Source of the DNA: Chitinophaga sancti
Lineage (GTDB): Bacteria > Bacteroidota > Bacteroidia > Chitinophagales > Chitinophagaceae
DNA: 64,000 nt
NCBI RefSeq assembly: GCF_034087045.1
Contig: NZ_CP139247.1
Span: 3,250,001-3,314,000 of the forward strand
Direction: 5' to 3'
Every line of letters begins with the position of its first letter. Within the stretch, counting starts at the first letter, position 1. The notes beneath the pieces are model-generated. The model did no database searches. It was not told where the DNA came from and saw only the letters and a program-made list of their open reading frames with translations. Positions 33,872 through 43,515 of this stretch are shown here, piece by piece. A program made the translations under genes and the position numbers.

Positions 33872-35260
33872 TTAGAATTCATTTATGAAAAGAGAAAAAT
33901 TACCACTGGCGGCTGCTTTCAGGAGCAATGCCTGCCATACGTTCGTGTACGCGATGTCACGGTCTGTTTCTGCACGGTTCAGTGTGTATAACACCTGTGT
34001 CACATCCACGATCGTATTCAGCCCGTTTTTGTACAATACAGTGCGCTGGTTGAAAGCATCAGATGCTGATGCTACCTGGATGGGCGCTTCCATGTAATTG
34101 TTCAGTGCATTCTTCATTCTGGTTTCTGACAGTTTTAACTGCGCGGTGAGCTGTTGCTTTACGAGATCATATTGATCCTGTATACCTGATGCAGTAAATT
34201 GCTGGGCAGATACCTGTTTATTGACCCTGAGTATAGAAGTTAAGTTCCATGTTACGCCGATTCCCAGCAGATAGTTGCTACGGCTGGGCTTCACACCATC
34301 CCAGTAAGCATGTGTATAATCTGACTGATCTGCGGCGTAGTTGGTACCAAACCCGGAACCTCTTGTTTGCATCGTACCGAAGAAGGAGAAGGTGGGGTAA
34401 TACAGTCTTTGCAAATACTTAGCCTGTTCCTGGTTTACCCTGAGTTGTTGCTCATAGTACTTCAGGGTAGGGTTGTTTGCGATGTCAGCAGAATCTGCAA
34501 CAGAAGAAGGGATCTGCTTGATGAACACCGTATCGAGTACGAACTCCTGTACCGGCACTCCCATGAGTACTGCCAGGTTGTTGGCCTGTGTCTGCTCATT
34601 GTCTTTTGCATTAGTATAGGCGATACGTGCATTGGATACTTCTGCATTGGCAAGGGATGAATCTACGCCGGCGATCAGTCCATTGTTCACACGTGTCACG
34701 ACTACAGCGCGGAAGGTATCAGCCCTGTCCAGGTTGTTCTTCCAGCTACGGGTGAGGCGTTGTGCAGCGAGTAGGTTCAGGTAAGCAGCAGCTACCCTTA
34801 CTTCGTGCTGAAATTTTTCCTGTGTCAGGTCAGCAGAGTCTCTCTGAACAGTGGCCTGTGCGGTTTTGATCTTTTCTTTAATACGGCCAAAGGAGAAGAA
34901 ATCCCAGTTTACATTAGCCAGGTATAATCCACCAAAAGCGGAGTTCCAGTTGTTCTGTGCCAGGGTAGGGCCTGATGATGCAACGGCAAGACCATTCAAA
35001 CCGTAGGAGGGACCATAGATACCGTTGATAGTACCGTAATCCTGCTGTCCAGCTACGTTCACGTTAGGAAGGTATTCCCGCTTCACGGATTGCGCTGTTG
35101 ACTGGGAGGCTTTTAAGTAGTTGGCTTTAGCCTTGATGGTCCCGTAGTTGGCGAGGGCTGTCTGCACTGCATCCTTTAGCGTCAACACCTGTGCGTGCGC
35201 CATCTTCGCTGGTCCGTACAGGAGCAGGAGAAAGAGGCAGACGAGTTTTTTTCTTTGCAT
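33872..35260 (-). CDS. TolC-family outer membrane efflux protein
   Basis: A 462-residue protein with signal peptide (1-23, ends AHA-Q) and two TolC-type repeats. The start VLTLKDAVQTALANYGTIKA is the usual first helix, and the second half has a matching NALNNYMEAPIQVASASDAF segment. It forms the trimeric outer-membrane channel of the tripartite pump. It lies 27 bp after the sensor kinase gene and 4 bp before the RND gene, which places the outer-membrane part first and the adaptor last in this operon. Confidence 0.93.
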   Translation of the reverse strand: MQRKKLVCLFLLLLYGPAKMAHAQVLTLKDAVQTALANYGTIKAKANYLKASQSTAQSVKREYLPNVNVAGQQDYGTINGIYGPSYGLNGLAVASSGPTLAQNNWNSAFGGLYLANVNWDFFSFGRIKEKIKTAQATVQRDSADLTQEKFQHEVRVAAAYLNLLAAQRLTRSWKNNLDRADTFRAVVVTRVNNGLIAGVDSSLANAEVSNARIAYTNAKDNEQTQANNLAVLMGVPVQEFVLDTVFIKQIPSSVADSADIANNPTLKYYEQQLRVNQEQAKYLQRLYYPTFSFFGTMQTRGSGFGTNYAADQSDYTHAYWDGVKPSRSNYLLGIGVTWNLTSILRVNKQVSAQQFTASGIQDQYDLVKQQLTAQLKLSETRMKNALNNYMEAPIQVASASDAFNQRTVLYKNGLNTIVDVTQVLYTLNRAETDRDIAYTNVWQALLLKAAASGNFSLFINEF

Positions 35261-35287
35261 GATAATTGAACATTAGACCATAGTACT

Positions 35288-36628
35288 TCAATGTAGGAGC
35301 TTTGGACGTGGCGTGAGCACTTCCTCCGTAGTCGCTGACTTTAAAGTACTTATTGATTCATCGAAAATAATTTGAATAGTGTGCCATCCTTCGGCGTAGT
35401 CGTACTGGATGGTGAAGTGGTTGAGATCGCAGATCTGTTTTACGATTGCGAGACCGATACCAATGGAATCACTTCTTCTGTTGCCTTTTTTGAAGCGGTG
35501 GAAGAGTTCACTGGTAGGGACTTCAGGAGGGACACCTGTATTACTGATCACAAATTTTTCCCTGGTGAGGCCGACGGTTATCTTTCCATTAGTGATATTA
35601 TGACGGATGGCATTGCTCATCAGGTTGCCCAGGAGAATGTCTGCAAGGGCGGGATGCAGCTGAAGAGCGATACTTTTATTTATATTGGTGGACAATGAAA
35701 TGGATTTCATATCCAGCAATTCCGAAAAGCTGTTTAATGTTTCTGTTACCAGGCCGGAGAAGGAGATGGTGCGTTTATCATCATATTCATTATTCTCCAT
35801 TTTGGCCAGCAGTGTCAGGGAGCTATTGATCCTTGATAATTTCTCGATGGCATTCTGCATATCACTGATGAGTGACATAACGGTGTCTACGTCTTTGCCA
35901 TGCAGGTATGATTCTGTGAGCAGTTCCAGTTTGCTGCGCAATATAGCAAGTGGAGTCTGCAATTCATGGGAGGCGTTCTCTGTAAACTCTTTTAGCGCAC
36001 GGTAGTCATCCAGTGCTTTGTCTGTCATGTTATTTAAGAAACTATTGAGGGCTTTCAGCTCTTTGGCATTGGGTACCGGCAATGAAAGTCTTTGTTTCTG
36101 TTTTACATTAAAGCGCTGTATTTTTTTCAGTGTTCTGTTGAACGGTGCCAGAATGATACGGGATACGAACCTGGCAGACAATGCTGTGAGCAGGAACAGG
36201 ATGGAGAAGATCCAGATAAAGGAGCTGGCCAGTCCCGTAAGGATTTCGTTTGCCTTCGTAATATAATTATAGGAACCGATACTATAGTAGGTGCCATTTA
36301 TATTATAATAGGAGGTAACCGTGAGGCGACATTCCCTGTGTTTAAGCAGCGAGTTGTAGAAGGTATGTTCGTACACTTCATACTTATTTACAGGCACTTC
36401 ATTTTTGTTCAGTATTTTAATTTCGGCGGGTCTGCCACGGAGGTAAGTATCCGGACTTACGCCGTTGCGCATAGTCTGGGCCATGAGGTCATTGTAGACC
36501 TTCAGACGGCTTATTTCTGCCTCATCTATCTCTGCTTTCACTTTATAGTAGGCAATGCCTATACCTGCCAGCATTGCTGCCAGCGTGATACATAGATACC
36601 ATAAAGTAAATTTGTTGACGAGTTTCAT
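35288..36628 (-). CDS. Sensor histidine kinase controlling the efflux operon
   Basis: A 446-residue inner-membrane kinase. TM1 about 7-27, a periplasmic sensor of about 105 residues, TM2 about 133-153, a HAMP-like linker, HisKA with phospho-acceptor His221 (NASHELQTPLAILRSKLELL) and a HATPase domain with the N box (GNLMSNAIRHN), G box (SIGIGLAI) and a DxG-like region (ISNTGVPPEV). It starts 8 bp after the response regulator stop. Being the second gene of the operon, it probably senses envelope stress or pump substrates and controls its own operon. Confidence 0.93.
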   Translation of the reverse strand: MKLVNKFTLWYLCITLAAMLAGIGIAYYKVKAEIDEAEISRLKVYNDLMAQTMRNGVSPDTYLRGRPAEIKILNKNEVPVNKYEVYEHTFYNSLLKHRECRLTVTSYYNINGTYYSIGSYNYITKANEILTGLASSFIWIFSILFLLTALSARFVSRIILAPFNRTLKKIQRFNVKQKQRLSLPVPNAKELKALNSFLNNMTDKALDDYRALKEFTENASHELQTPLAILRSKLELLTESYLHGKDVDTVMSLISDMQNAIEKLSRINSSLTLLAKMENNEYDDKRTISFSGLVTETLNSFSELLDMKSISLSTNINKSIALQLHPALADILLGNLMSNAIRHNITNGKITVGLTREKFVISNTGVPPEVPTSELFHRFKKGNRRSDSIGIGLAIVKQICDLNHFTIQYDYAEGWHTIQIIFDESISTLKSATTEEVLTPRPKLLH

Positions 36629-36636
36629 GACCTTTG

Positions 36637-37320
36637 TTATGATGCGGTTGTATTGAACTTATAGCCTAATCCGTACACTGTGTTGATATAATCACCTCCA
36701 TTTGCTGCATGAATCTTTTTACGTAAATTTTTCACGTGCTGATACACAAAATCAAAATTGGAAAGGTTGTCGGTATAATCACCCCACAGGTGTGCTGCTA
36801 TTGATTGCCTGGAAAGTACTCGGTTCTTATTCACAATAAAATACAACAACAGGTCGAACTCTTTGGGGGTTACGTCAAGTGCTGTATCATTAACCAACGC
36901 TTCCAGTGTATCTGTATTCAGCCGGATCTCATTATAAGTGACAATATTACTGCCTTGTAGTTTCTTTCTCCGGTATACTGCTCTTAGTCTTGCGTGTAAT
37001 TCGGGTAGGTGGAACGGCTTTGTCAGATAGTCGTCGGCACCTCCTTCCAATCCATTGATCTTGTCATCCAGTGAATTCTTTGCGGAGATGATGACCACAC
37101 AGCTGTCGAGCTTTTCGGCATGGATCAGTTGTAAGAGGTCAAGACCATTTCCATCCGGCAAAGTGATATCGAGCAGGATGCAGTCGTATTGAAATGAGAT
37201 TAATTTATTGTGCGCGTCATTGCTGGTGTAGCTTACCTCACACAGATATCCTTCTTTTTCAAGGAAACTAGTGATGCTGGCAGCCAGCTCTATATTATCT
37301 TCAATGAGCAGTACTTTCAT
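36637..37320 (-). CDS. OmpR/PhoB-family response regulator
   Basis: A 227-residue regulator: receiver domain with phospho-acceptor Asp51 (YDCILLDITLPDGNG), acidic pair (IEDN) and the conserved Lys of ISAKNS; then an OmpR-type winged helix (LDVTPKEFDLLLYFIVNKNR, VLSRQSI, ending NTVYGLGYKF). It heads the regulator-kinase-TolC-RND-adaptor operon and would activate it. A hairpin with T-run lies about 55 bp upstream in the leader (37376-37410). Confidence 0.95.
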   Translation of the reverse strand: MKVLLIEDNIELAASITSFLEKEGYLCEVSYTSNDAHNKLISFQYDCILLDITLPDGNGLDLLQLIHAEKLDSCVVIISAKNSLDDKINGLEGGADDYLTKPFHLPELHARLRAVYRRKKLQGSNIVTYNEIRLNTDTLEALVNDTALDVTPKEFDLLLYFIVNKNRVLSRQSIAAHLWGDYTDNLSNFDFVYQHVKNLRKKIHAANGGDYINTVYGLGYKFNTTAS

Positions 37321-37375
37321 ACAGCTGCAAGATTCGTTTTAAAATTTGAAGCAATTTTGAAGGTGGGTATTAAAC

Positions 37376-37410
37376 AAAAAGGACCCAGTTGAGAAACGTG
37401 GATCCTTTTT
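37376..37410 (-). terminator. Hairpin in the leader of the efflux operon
   Basis: AAAAAGGACCCA (37376-37387) against TGGATCCTTTTT (37399-37410), one mismatch. On the minus strand it ends in a T-run ahead of the response regulator start. It could be a second terminator for upstream transcripts or an attenuator. The rest of 37321-37670 is AT-rich with no gene and should hold the operon promoter. Confidence 0.5.
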
Positions 37411-37670
37411 GCCTTATACTTTTTGAAAATTGCAATCATGACGCAAAGATGGTAAGAATCCGGGCGATTTTTATTGTGCTATTCAAACAAAAAATTGTAA
37501 AATTCAAAGATTTTGAAAATAGTTAAGTCACTTTGTTAAAATACCGTGACAATTCGGCCAGAATTAATGTTTCCTTAAAAAGCGCTTAAAATTTGGGGAA
37601 GGGCTGGGTTGTAAAAATGGAATATATGGATGGCGGAATGAGGGGATGAGTGGTAGGGTGTTTGGGAATT

Positions 37671-37701
37671 AAAATAAGCAGGCTTTTAGCCTGCTTATTT
37701 T
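37671..37701 (-). terminator. Terminator of the alcohol dehydrogenase gene
   Basis: AAAATAAGCAGGC (37671-37683), loop TTTTA, GCCTGCTTATTTT (to 37701). Perfect stem directly after the minus-strand stop at 37707. Confidence 0.88.
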
Positions 37702-37706
37702 AATTA

Positions 37707-38750
37707 TTACAGTGTTGCCATATCAATTACAAAGCGGTAACGTACATCGCCTTTCAGCATTCTGTCGTACGCATTTTGTATATAAGGCATCTCAATCAGT
37801 TCGATATCAGACACAATGTTGTGTTCGGCGCAATAGTCCAGCATTTCCTGTGTTTCCTGAATACCACCGATCATAGAACCAGTGATAGACTTACGGCCTG
37901 CGATCAGTGCAAAAGCATGCACAGAAGCCGGTGTTGGAGGTGCACCCACACAAATATGTACACCATTGGTCTTGAGCAGTCCCAGGTACATACCATAATC
38001 ATGTTCTGCAGATACGGTATCGATAATAAAATCAAATTTGCCCCTCGCAGCATTTACCTGTTCCTGGTCGCTGGTGAGCAGGAAGTGATGGGCGCCCAGG
38101 CGCTCAGCATCTGCTTTCTTGGATGGAGAGGTGCTCAGCATGGTCACTTCTGCGCCAAAGGACACGGCAAATTTCACTGCCATGTGGCCGAGGCCGCCAA
38201 GACCCAGTACACCTACTTTATGGCCTTTACCGACCTTCCAGTGGCGAAGTGGAGACCAGGTAGTGATACCTGCACATAATAATGGTGCGACTGCAGGCAG
38301 GTGCAGTTTGTCAGATACCAGTAATACGAAGTCTTCGCTTACTACGATCTTGTTGGAATAACCACCGTAGGTAACGGTTTTCTTATCCTGCTCATAGCTG
38401 TTGTAAGTGCCGGAAGAACCATTCAGGCAGTACTGTTCCTGGCCATCTGCGCAGCTTTCACACTCACGGCAGGAGTCTACCAGGCAACCTACGCCTACAA
38501 GATCACCGGTTTTGAATTTCTTTACATGTGCACCTACCGCAGTGACACGGCCTACGATTTCATGGCCGGGTACCATTGGATAGATGGAATTTCCCCACTC
38601 GTTTTTGATCTGATGCAGATCTGAGTGACATACACCACAATATAAGATGTCGAATTGTACGTCGTGAGGGCCTGGTTCTCTTCTTTCAAAATTGAAAGGT
38701 CCTAGCTGTGCCTGGGCGTCAAACGCAGCATATCCTTTAGCTGGAATCAT
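37707..38750 (-). CDS. Zinc-dependent NAD(P) alcohol dehydrogenase (cinnamyl/YahK-like)
   Basis: A 347-residue MDR alcohol dehydrogenase. The catalytic zinc site CGVCHSDLH with GHEIVGRV, the structural zinc cysteines (DSCRECESCADGQEQYC), and the nucleotide loop GLGGLGHMAVKFA are all present. This group reduces aldehydes with NADPH (YahK, CAD-like). Cytoplasmic, single gene with its own terminator, unrelated to the efflux operon by strand arrangement except for being upstream on the same strand. Substrate range cannot be told from sequence. Confidence 0.93.
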   Translation of the reverse strand: MIPAKGYAAFDAQAQLGPFNFERREPGPHDVQFDILYCGVCHSDLHQIKNEWGNSIYPMVPGHEIVGRVTAVGAHVKKFKTGDLVGVGCLVDSCRECESCADGQEQYCLNGSSGTYNSYEQDKKTVTYGGYSNKIVVSEDFVLLVSDKLHLPAVAPLLCAGITTWSPLRHWKVGKGHKVGVLGLGGLGHMAVKFAVSFGAEVTMLSTSPSKKADAERLGAHHFLLTSDQEQVNAARGKFDFIIDTVSAEHDYGMYLGLLKTNGVHICVGAPPTPASVHAFALIAGRKSITGSMIGGIQETQEMLDYCAEHNIVSDIELIEMPYIQNAYDRMLKGDVRYRFVIDMATL

Positions 38751-38858
38751 TTCTTTGTAATTAATAAACGTGAGGAAATAGAAGTTGCTTCTCTACGAGC
38801 GCGAAGGTACGGGGGATGGGGGGGATTAAAAAGGGGGGGAGGACTATTAAAAAAGATA

Positions 38859-38905
38859 GCGGAGAAGGATCACTTCCGCCTTTGGCGGAAGTGATCCTTC
38901 TCCGC
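38859..38905. terminator. Perfect 22-bp-stem hairpin
   Basis: GCGGAGAAGGATCACTTCCG plus CC (38859-38880), loop TTT, and its exact complement (38884-38905). It lies between the adhesin gene end and the dehydrogenase promoter. Without a clear T-run on either side it may be a second transcription barrier or a repeat-type hairpin. Confidence 0.65.
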
Positions 38906-38908
38906 AGG

Positions 38909-38948
38909 AAAATTCATTTTGTCGGCCATGGCCGACAAAATGAATTTT
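38909..38948 (-). terminator. 40-bp perfect palindrome after the type-B T9SS genes
   Basis: The left arm AAAATTCATTTTGTCGGCCA is exactly mirrored in the right arm ending TGAATTTT. It starts four bases after the minus-strand stop at 38952 and ends in T, so it is the terminator of the adhesin-like gene. Confidence 0.85.
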
Positions 38949-38951
38949 TAT

Positions 38952-40901
38952 TTATCTCAACAGATTGATTGCACCTTTCTTTGTAATGATCGTTTTATCG
39001 TTTTGTATCACCCGGATGGTATACATATACACCCCCGTCGGTTGTTTCTTCCCATTATAAGTACCATCCCAGCCGGTGCCTAACGTTGTCGTATGGAAAA
39101 TCAATTCTCCCCACTGATTAAACACCATCATATCCAGTGCGGCAATTGTATTGCCTTCTGCTTTGAAGATATCATTTAATCCATCTCCATTTGGCGTAAA
39201 GGCATTCGGCACATAAATCGGATCTGCTTTCAGCTTTACTGTCAGACTATTCGCATTGTTCTCACAATTCAGTGCACCCAGTGCGACTACTGTGAGCGTC
39301 ACACTATCTATCATCTGTGTCGTGATTGTATGGGTAGTACCTGTTGGCCCCGAACTAGGATCGGTATATGCACCGCCATTTACAGATACGAGATAACCGG
39401 TAGCAGCTGGTACCGGATCCCAGGTAAATGTGATCGTACTGCCTGATGTATTATCTGCTTTAATGTTCGGCGCATCTACTTTTTCAAATGGGATCACTGT
39501 CACTTGCGTACGCTGACTCACACAGGAACCATTCACTGCTTCTACAAAATAAGATGTGTTGCCAATAATAGCAGGTGTTGTAAAGCTTTCACCTGAACCA
39601 AGGTTATCACCACCAGAGATCAAGGGGTACCAGTTATATGTAAGGCTATCAACAGGATTAGTGACCAGTAACGTTGCTGTGCTATCCGGACATACTGAAG
39701 GCGCTGTAGCAACAGGTGCATCTGGTTGTGCATTCACCGTGATTTCAACACTGTCTTTTACAATACAACCAAAAGCATCTTCTGCCGTCACTGTATATTG
39801 TGTAGATGCCGCAGGTGTGATGATCATGCTGGAATCACCAATGGCACCGGGTTCCCATGTGTACTTTACAATCTGGCCACCTGTAGGCACTGCATATATC
39901 GTAGTAGATGCCCCCGCACAAATTGCCGCAGGTCTTGCCTTTGCCGCAATCGTGATCGGTGAGTTCTGCGAGAGCGTGGTATCAAACTGCGTTACACAAC
40001 CATTCCCATCCATGATACTTACTGTATACGCGCCGGCAGCCAGATCTGTAGCTGTATTGGTAAACTGGGCCGGGTTTGTATTCCATGCCAGCGTTATTGG
40101 CGCAGTACCTCCACTTACAGCTACCGTAATACTACCATTGGAATACCCACAGGTAGCAGGTACCGTGGTCGCCGTTGTTGTCAACGGTACAAATGGCACC
40201 GCAGATATAGCTGCTATCACAGCACGGGAATCCGCACCACCGCCAACGATGTAATCAAAGGTAACAGACGATAATAACTGTGCTTGATTATCACAGGGCA
40301 CAGGAATATCCACTGCATACATGCGTGGATCATTGCTGCTTAATCCTTCTACAGTATAAGGAGGCGCTGTCAATCTTGGTATACGACCAATGGCATTGAT
40401 CATAGGGTTACTACCACCAAACCAGTCTGCCACTGTGAATGTACCCACATTGATATCAGGTGCATTCACAAAATGCAGTGTCACATTGAACGTACTGGAC
40501 TGCTCTGTAGACCATGCCAGTATACTGATCTTGGAATAAGCCGCAGGTGTGAGCAATGTATAGGTACCTGTAGTGGCACTACCCGGTGCAGTTGCATTGG
40601 CAGAAAGAAATATTGCATTCAAACTATCATAGTTTTTCAGCTGGTAAGTACGCGTACCATTTACAATCGTCCCGTTATCCGGTAACCCGGCTGCAAGACT
40701 ATTCGTGGCTGCGAAGGTAGCTGTATACAATACTTTTAGCTGGAGGTCAAGTCCGACAGTGGTCACTGCCGATGCATCGGTACCTGTTTCTGCAAAGGCA
40801 TCGATGGCATACCCGGTAATCGGTACGGGGGTATACGTTTGCCCATAGGATTTGCATAGGCAGAGTAGTAAGAAAAGAGAGGCGAAGTAGATTCGTGTCA
40901 T
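38952..40901 (-). CDS. Surface protein with SprB-like repeat and type-B T9SS domain
   Basis: A 649-residue exported protein (signal peptide 1-20, ends SYG-Q). The N-terminal 230 residues are shared with the next gene upstream. Then come an SprB-like repeat (ATCGYSNGSITVAVSGGTAP with GAYTVSIMDGNGC), Ig/PKD-like segments, a fibronectin-like stretch, and the gliding-motility-associated type-B C-terminal domain (VPNAFTPNGDGLNDIFKAEG to GVYMYTIRVIQNDKTI). Such proteins are secreted by T9SS and held at or released from the cell surface, often as adhesins. No enzymatic motif is seen. It follows its paralogue by 31 bp, so the two are co-transcribed. Confidence 0.85.
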   Translation of the reverse strand: MTRIYFASLFLLLCLCKSYGQTYTPVPITGYAIDAFAETGTDASAVTTVGLDLQLKVLYTATFAATNSLAAGLPDNGTIVNGTRTYQLKNYDSLNAIFLSANATAPGSATTGTYTLLTPAAYSKISILAWSTEQSSTFNVTLHFVNAPDINVGTFTVADWFGGSNPMINAIGRIPRLTAPPYTVEGLSSNDPRMYAVDIPVPCDNQAQLLSSVTFDYIVGGGADSRAVIAAISAVPFVPLTTTATTVPATCGYSNGSITVAVSGGTAPITLAWNTNPAQFTNTATDLAAGAYTVSIMDGNGCVTQFDTTLSQNSPITIAAKARPAAICAGASTTIYAVPTGGQIVKYTWEPGAIGDSSMIITPAASTQYTVTAEDAFGCIVKDSVEITVNAQPDAPVATAPSVCPDSTATLLVTNPVDSLTYNWYPLISGGDNLGSGESFTTPAIIGNTSYFVEAVNGSCVSQRTQVTVIPFEKVDAPNIKADNTSGSTITFTWDPVPAATGYLVSVNGGAYTDPSSGPTGTTHTITTQMIDSVTLTVVALGALNCENNANSLTVKLKADPIYVPNAFTPNGDGLNDIFKAEGNTIAALDMMVFNQWGELIFHTTTLGTGWDGTYNGKKQPTGVYMYTIRVIQNDKTIITKKGAINLLR

Positions 40902-40932
40902 GGAAATATATTATTATAATTATGGACTAACA

Positions 40933-43380
40933 TCAACGAAGCAGGGTCACCCATCCGGAATAAGTCTTTTCCCCGGGGGCTGGTTTTATGATATAGTAAT
41001 ACGTACCGAATGGCATCAACTGTCCTTTCCAGGTACCGTCCCATTGTGAGTAACCAATACCTTTGAATACAATCTGGCCATAGCGGTTAAAGATTTCGGT
41101 TGTCGCATTCGGGCGGGCTTTGAGTCCATCTACTTCCCAACGGTCATTGATGCCATCGCCGTTCGGGCTGAAAGCATTGGGAATCTCAAGCACCAGGTCG
41201 GGGATCACTTTGTAGTAAGCACGGCTGATGCTGTCTGTACAGCCGATATCATTGGTCACATAGAGGGTAACACGAAAGTCGCCGGTCATTTCATACTTAT
41301 GTTCAGGTGAAAAATCAGCCGAACTGGTTCCATCTCCAAAGTCCCATTCATAACTGCCGCCATTCTGAGAATTGTTTGTGAAGAAGAAATCCGCATCCTT
41401 GAATTCAACCGTGATGTTTTGTCCCGGTGCTGAACTAAACAATGCAACGGGCATGGGAACAATGCTGATGAGCGATGTCTTTGTAATGGTGACCGGGCAT
41501 TGGCCCTGTGCGGTAGCAGTGAGTGTGACAGTATATACGCCGGTATTATTATAAGTATGTGAAGGATCTTCCATCACAGAGGTTGCACCATCACCGAATG
41601 TCCACTGGTAACTATCTGCATTGCGCGACGTGTTGTTAAAGGTAATGGCAGCAGGTGCACAGCCTTGTGTGATGTCAGGTGTGAATGCAGGTACGGGTAG
41701 TTGAATTACCTTGACGGTATCAGGTATGGCTGTCGCTGTACACGCACCATCCACTACGGTCAGGTTGATAAAGCCTGTGTTCGCATATTTTACATCATAA
41801 GGGCCAAAGCCTGTACCTGCTTGTACAGTTCCGCCCCCCCAATCCCATGTGGGTACAGCATCAGCAGAAGCAGTACCAGAAAAGGAAATGGTCGTCGTTT
41901 CTCCTGCGCAGATGGGTGATTTACTTACAGTGATATTTAATTGTGGTGGGGCAGATACGGTCACCGGTTGTGTAGTAACGGTAGATGCACAACCATCAGC
42001 TGTGACCTGTAATTGCAAATTGAAATTACCTGCACCTGGAAATGAGATCTGGTAAGGCCCGCTATCTGCACCGCTTTGTACAGTGGCGCCGGCAAAGTTA
42101 TTCCAGTTGTAAGTAGCCGCTGTAGTCGCCGTGCCATCGAAGGTTACCGTGTTCGTACCACCCAGACAAATAATAGCAGGTGTGACAGTAAAGGATGATG
42201 TAGGCGTTGGCTTTACTGCTACATCCACCGTATCTTTTATGATACATCCAAAAGCATCTTTTGCGGATACAATATAAGAGGTAGTATCCGTTGGATTGTC
42301 CGTAACTGTTTGTCCGGTGAGGGTTCCCGGCGACCAGGAATAATCGGTGACCGTGCCGCTGACTGGTGTGGCCGTCAATGTAACAGGATCTCCTGCACAA
42401 ACAGCCGCAGCACTGGCACTCGCTGTAATCGTGGCGGAAGAGATTAATGCCACTGTATCGTTCACCGTGAATACACAACCATTCGCATCGGTGAGTGTGC
42501 CGATGTATGCTCCTGCAGGTACATTTGTAGCAGTAGCTGTAGTTTGTGCCGGCGTGGTATTCCACCTGAATGTATAAGGGGTAGAACCATTCGTTGCTGT
42601 AAGCGTAAGTGTACCATTGGCACCACCACATACGGCATTAGTATGTGTGCTGCTGTAAACAATAGGTGTGTATTGAACACCCGCCAGTGCAAGGATGAGC
42701 GCTCTCGAAGTACCACCAGTGGCGGCTAACTGAGTAAACGTAATAGATGCCAGTGACTTACCGAGTACCGCACAGGGGATGTTGAAATCAAAACCATAAA
42801 ATCGGGGGTTGGTGGTCAATCCATCCACTGTCATGGGGGAGTTAGTACGTGTGATGCGGCCATAGCCGGTCACTACAGCGGGTGTACCATTGAACCAGTC
42901 TTTGATAGTGATGGTGCCTGCATTGGAAGTAGTACCATCCGTAAATGTGAGCAATACAGAAACCGTAGCGGTACCTTCTGTAGCAAATGCGAGCAGACTT
43001 AATTTGCTGTAGATGGCTGGTGTAGTAAGTGTCAGTGTTCCTGTTCCAACAGTATTGGGCACAGCATTCGCGGGTACTGCCATATACAAAGCGTTGTTTG
43101 CATTGAAGGCGGCCATCTGCCATGTTTTGGTACCACTTACAAAATTGCCGGTAGGTGTAATTCCTCCGGATACGCCGTTAGCTGTAGCGAAAGCTGTAGT
43201 ATGAATCACGTGATTGCTACCATCAATGACTGTAGACGTTGCAGCCAGTGCGCTGTTCCCGGCTTCTGCTACAATGTCTGCATTAAAGCCGGAGACAGGA
43301 ATAGGGACAAAGGTCTGGGCAAATAGGGACTGCCAACCGGTTAACGCGGTCAGCAGTATCAGGGTAAAGAAGTGCTTCAT
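40933..43380 (-). CDS. Surface protein with SprB-like and PKD repeats, type-B T9SS domain
   Basis: An 815-residue paralogue of the following gene (signal peptide 1-21). The shared N-terminal region starts FVPIPVSGFNADIVAEAG against YTPVPITGYAIDAFAETG in the neighbour. Next are an SprB-like repeat (AVCGGANGTLTLTATNGSTP, GTLTDANGC) and several PKD domains (YQWTFGDGATSVMEDPSHTY and YEWDFGDGTSSADFSPEHKY). The type-B sorting domain ends it (IPNAFSPNGDGINDRWEVDG to YSGWVTLLR). Probably a cell-surface adhesin moved by the gliding/T9SS machinery. It is the first gene of a two-gene operon and arose with its neighbour by duplication. Confidence 0.87.
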   Translation of the reverse strand: MKHFFTLILLTALTGWQSLFAQTFVPIPVSGFNADIVAEAGNSALAATSTVIDGSNHVIHTTAFATANGVSGGITPTGNFVSGTKTWQMAAFNANNALYMAVPANAVPNTVGTGTLTLTTPAIYSKLSLLAFATEGTATVSVLLTFTDGTTSNAGTITIKDWFNGTPAVVTGYGRITRTNSPMTVDGLTTNPRFYGFDFNIPCAVLGKSLASITFTQLAATGGTSRALILALAGVQYTPIVYSSTHTNAVCGGANGTLTLTATNGSTPYTFRWNTTPAQTTATATNVPAGAYIGTLTDANGCVFTVNDTVALISSATITASASAAAVCAGDPVTLTATPVSGTVTDYSWSPGTLTGQTVTDNPTDTTSYIVSAKDAFGCIIKDTVDVAVKPTPTSSFTVTPAIICLGGTNTVTFDGTATTAATYNWNNFAGATVQSGADSGPYQISFPGAGNFNLQLQVTADGCASTVTTQPVTVSAPPQLNITVSKSPICAGETTTISFSGTASADAVPTWDWGGGTVQAGTGFGPYDVKYANTGFINLTVVDGACTATAIPDTVKVIQLPVPAFTPDITQGCAPAAITFNNTSRNADSYQWTFGDGATSVMEDPSHTYNNTGVYTVTLTATAQGQCPVTITKTSLISIVPMPVALFSSAPGQNITVEFKDADFFFTNNSQNGGSYEWDFGDGTSSADFSPEHKYEMTGDFRVTLYVTNDIGCTDSISRAYYKVIPDLVLEIPNAFSPNGDGINDRWEVDGLKARPNATTEIFNRYGQIVFKGIGYSQWDGTWKGQLMPFGTYYYIIKPAPGEKTYSGWVTLLR

Positions 43381-43515
43381 GAATGGTCATTATAGGTTAG
43401 CTATAAATGAAAATATGCGACGGCATAGGCCGTAGCAGGAAATAGATATAGTGCGTCTAAATAAATACTGTGCGAGAAGGGAAAAGGGTGGGGAGGCTTA
43501 AATATATTTTTTATT

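Noticed and set aside
39556..40254. 232-codon plus-strand ORF
   Set aside because: Lies wholly inside the type-B T9SS gene on the other strand; Val/Ala/Thr-rich shadow with no domain.
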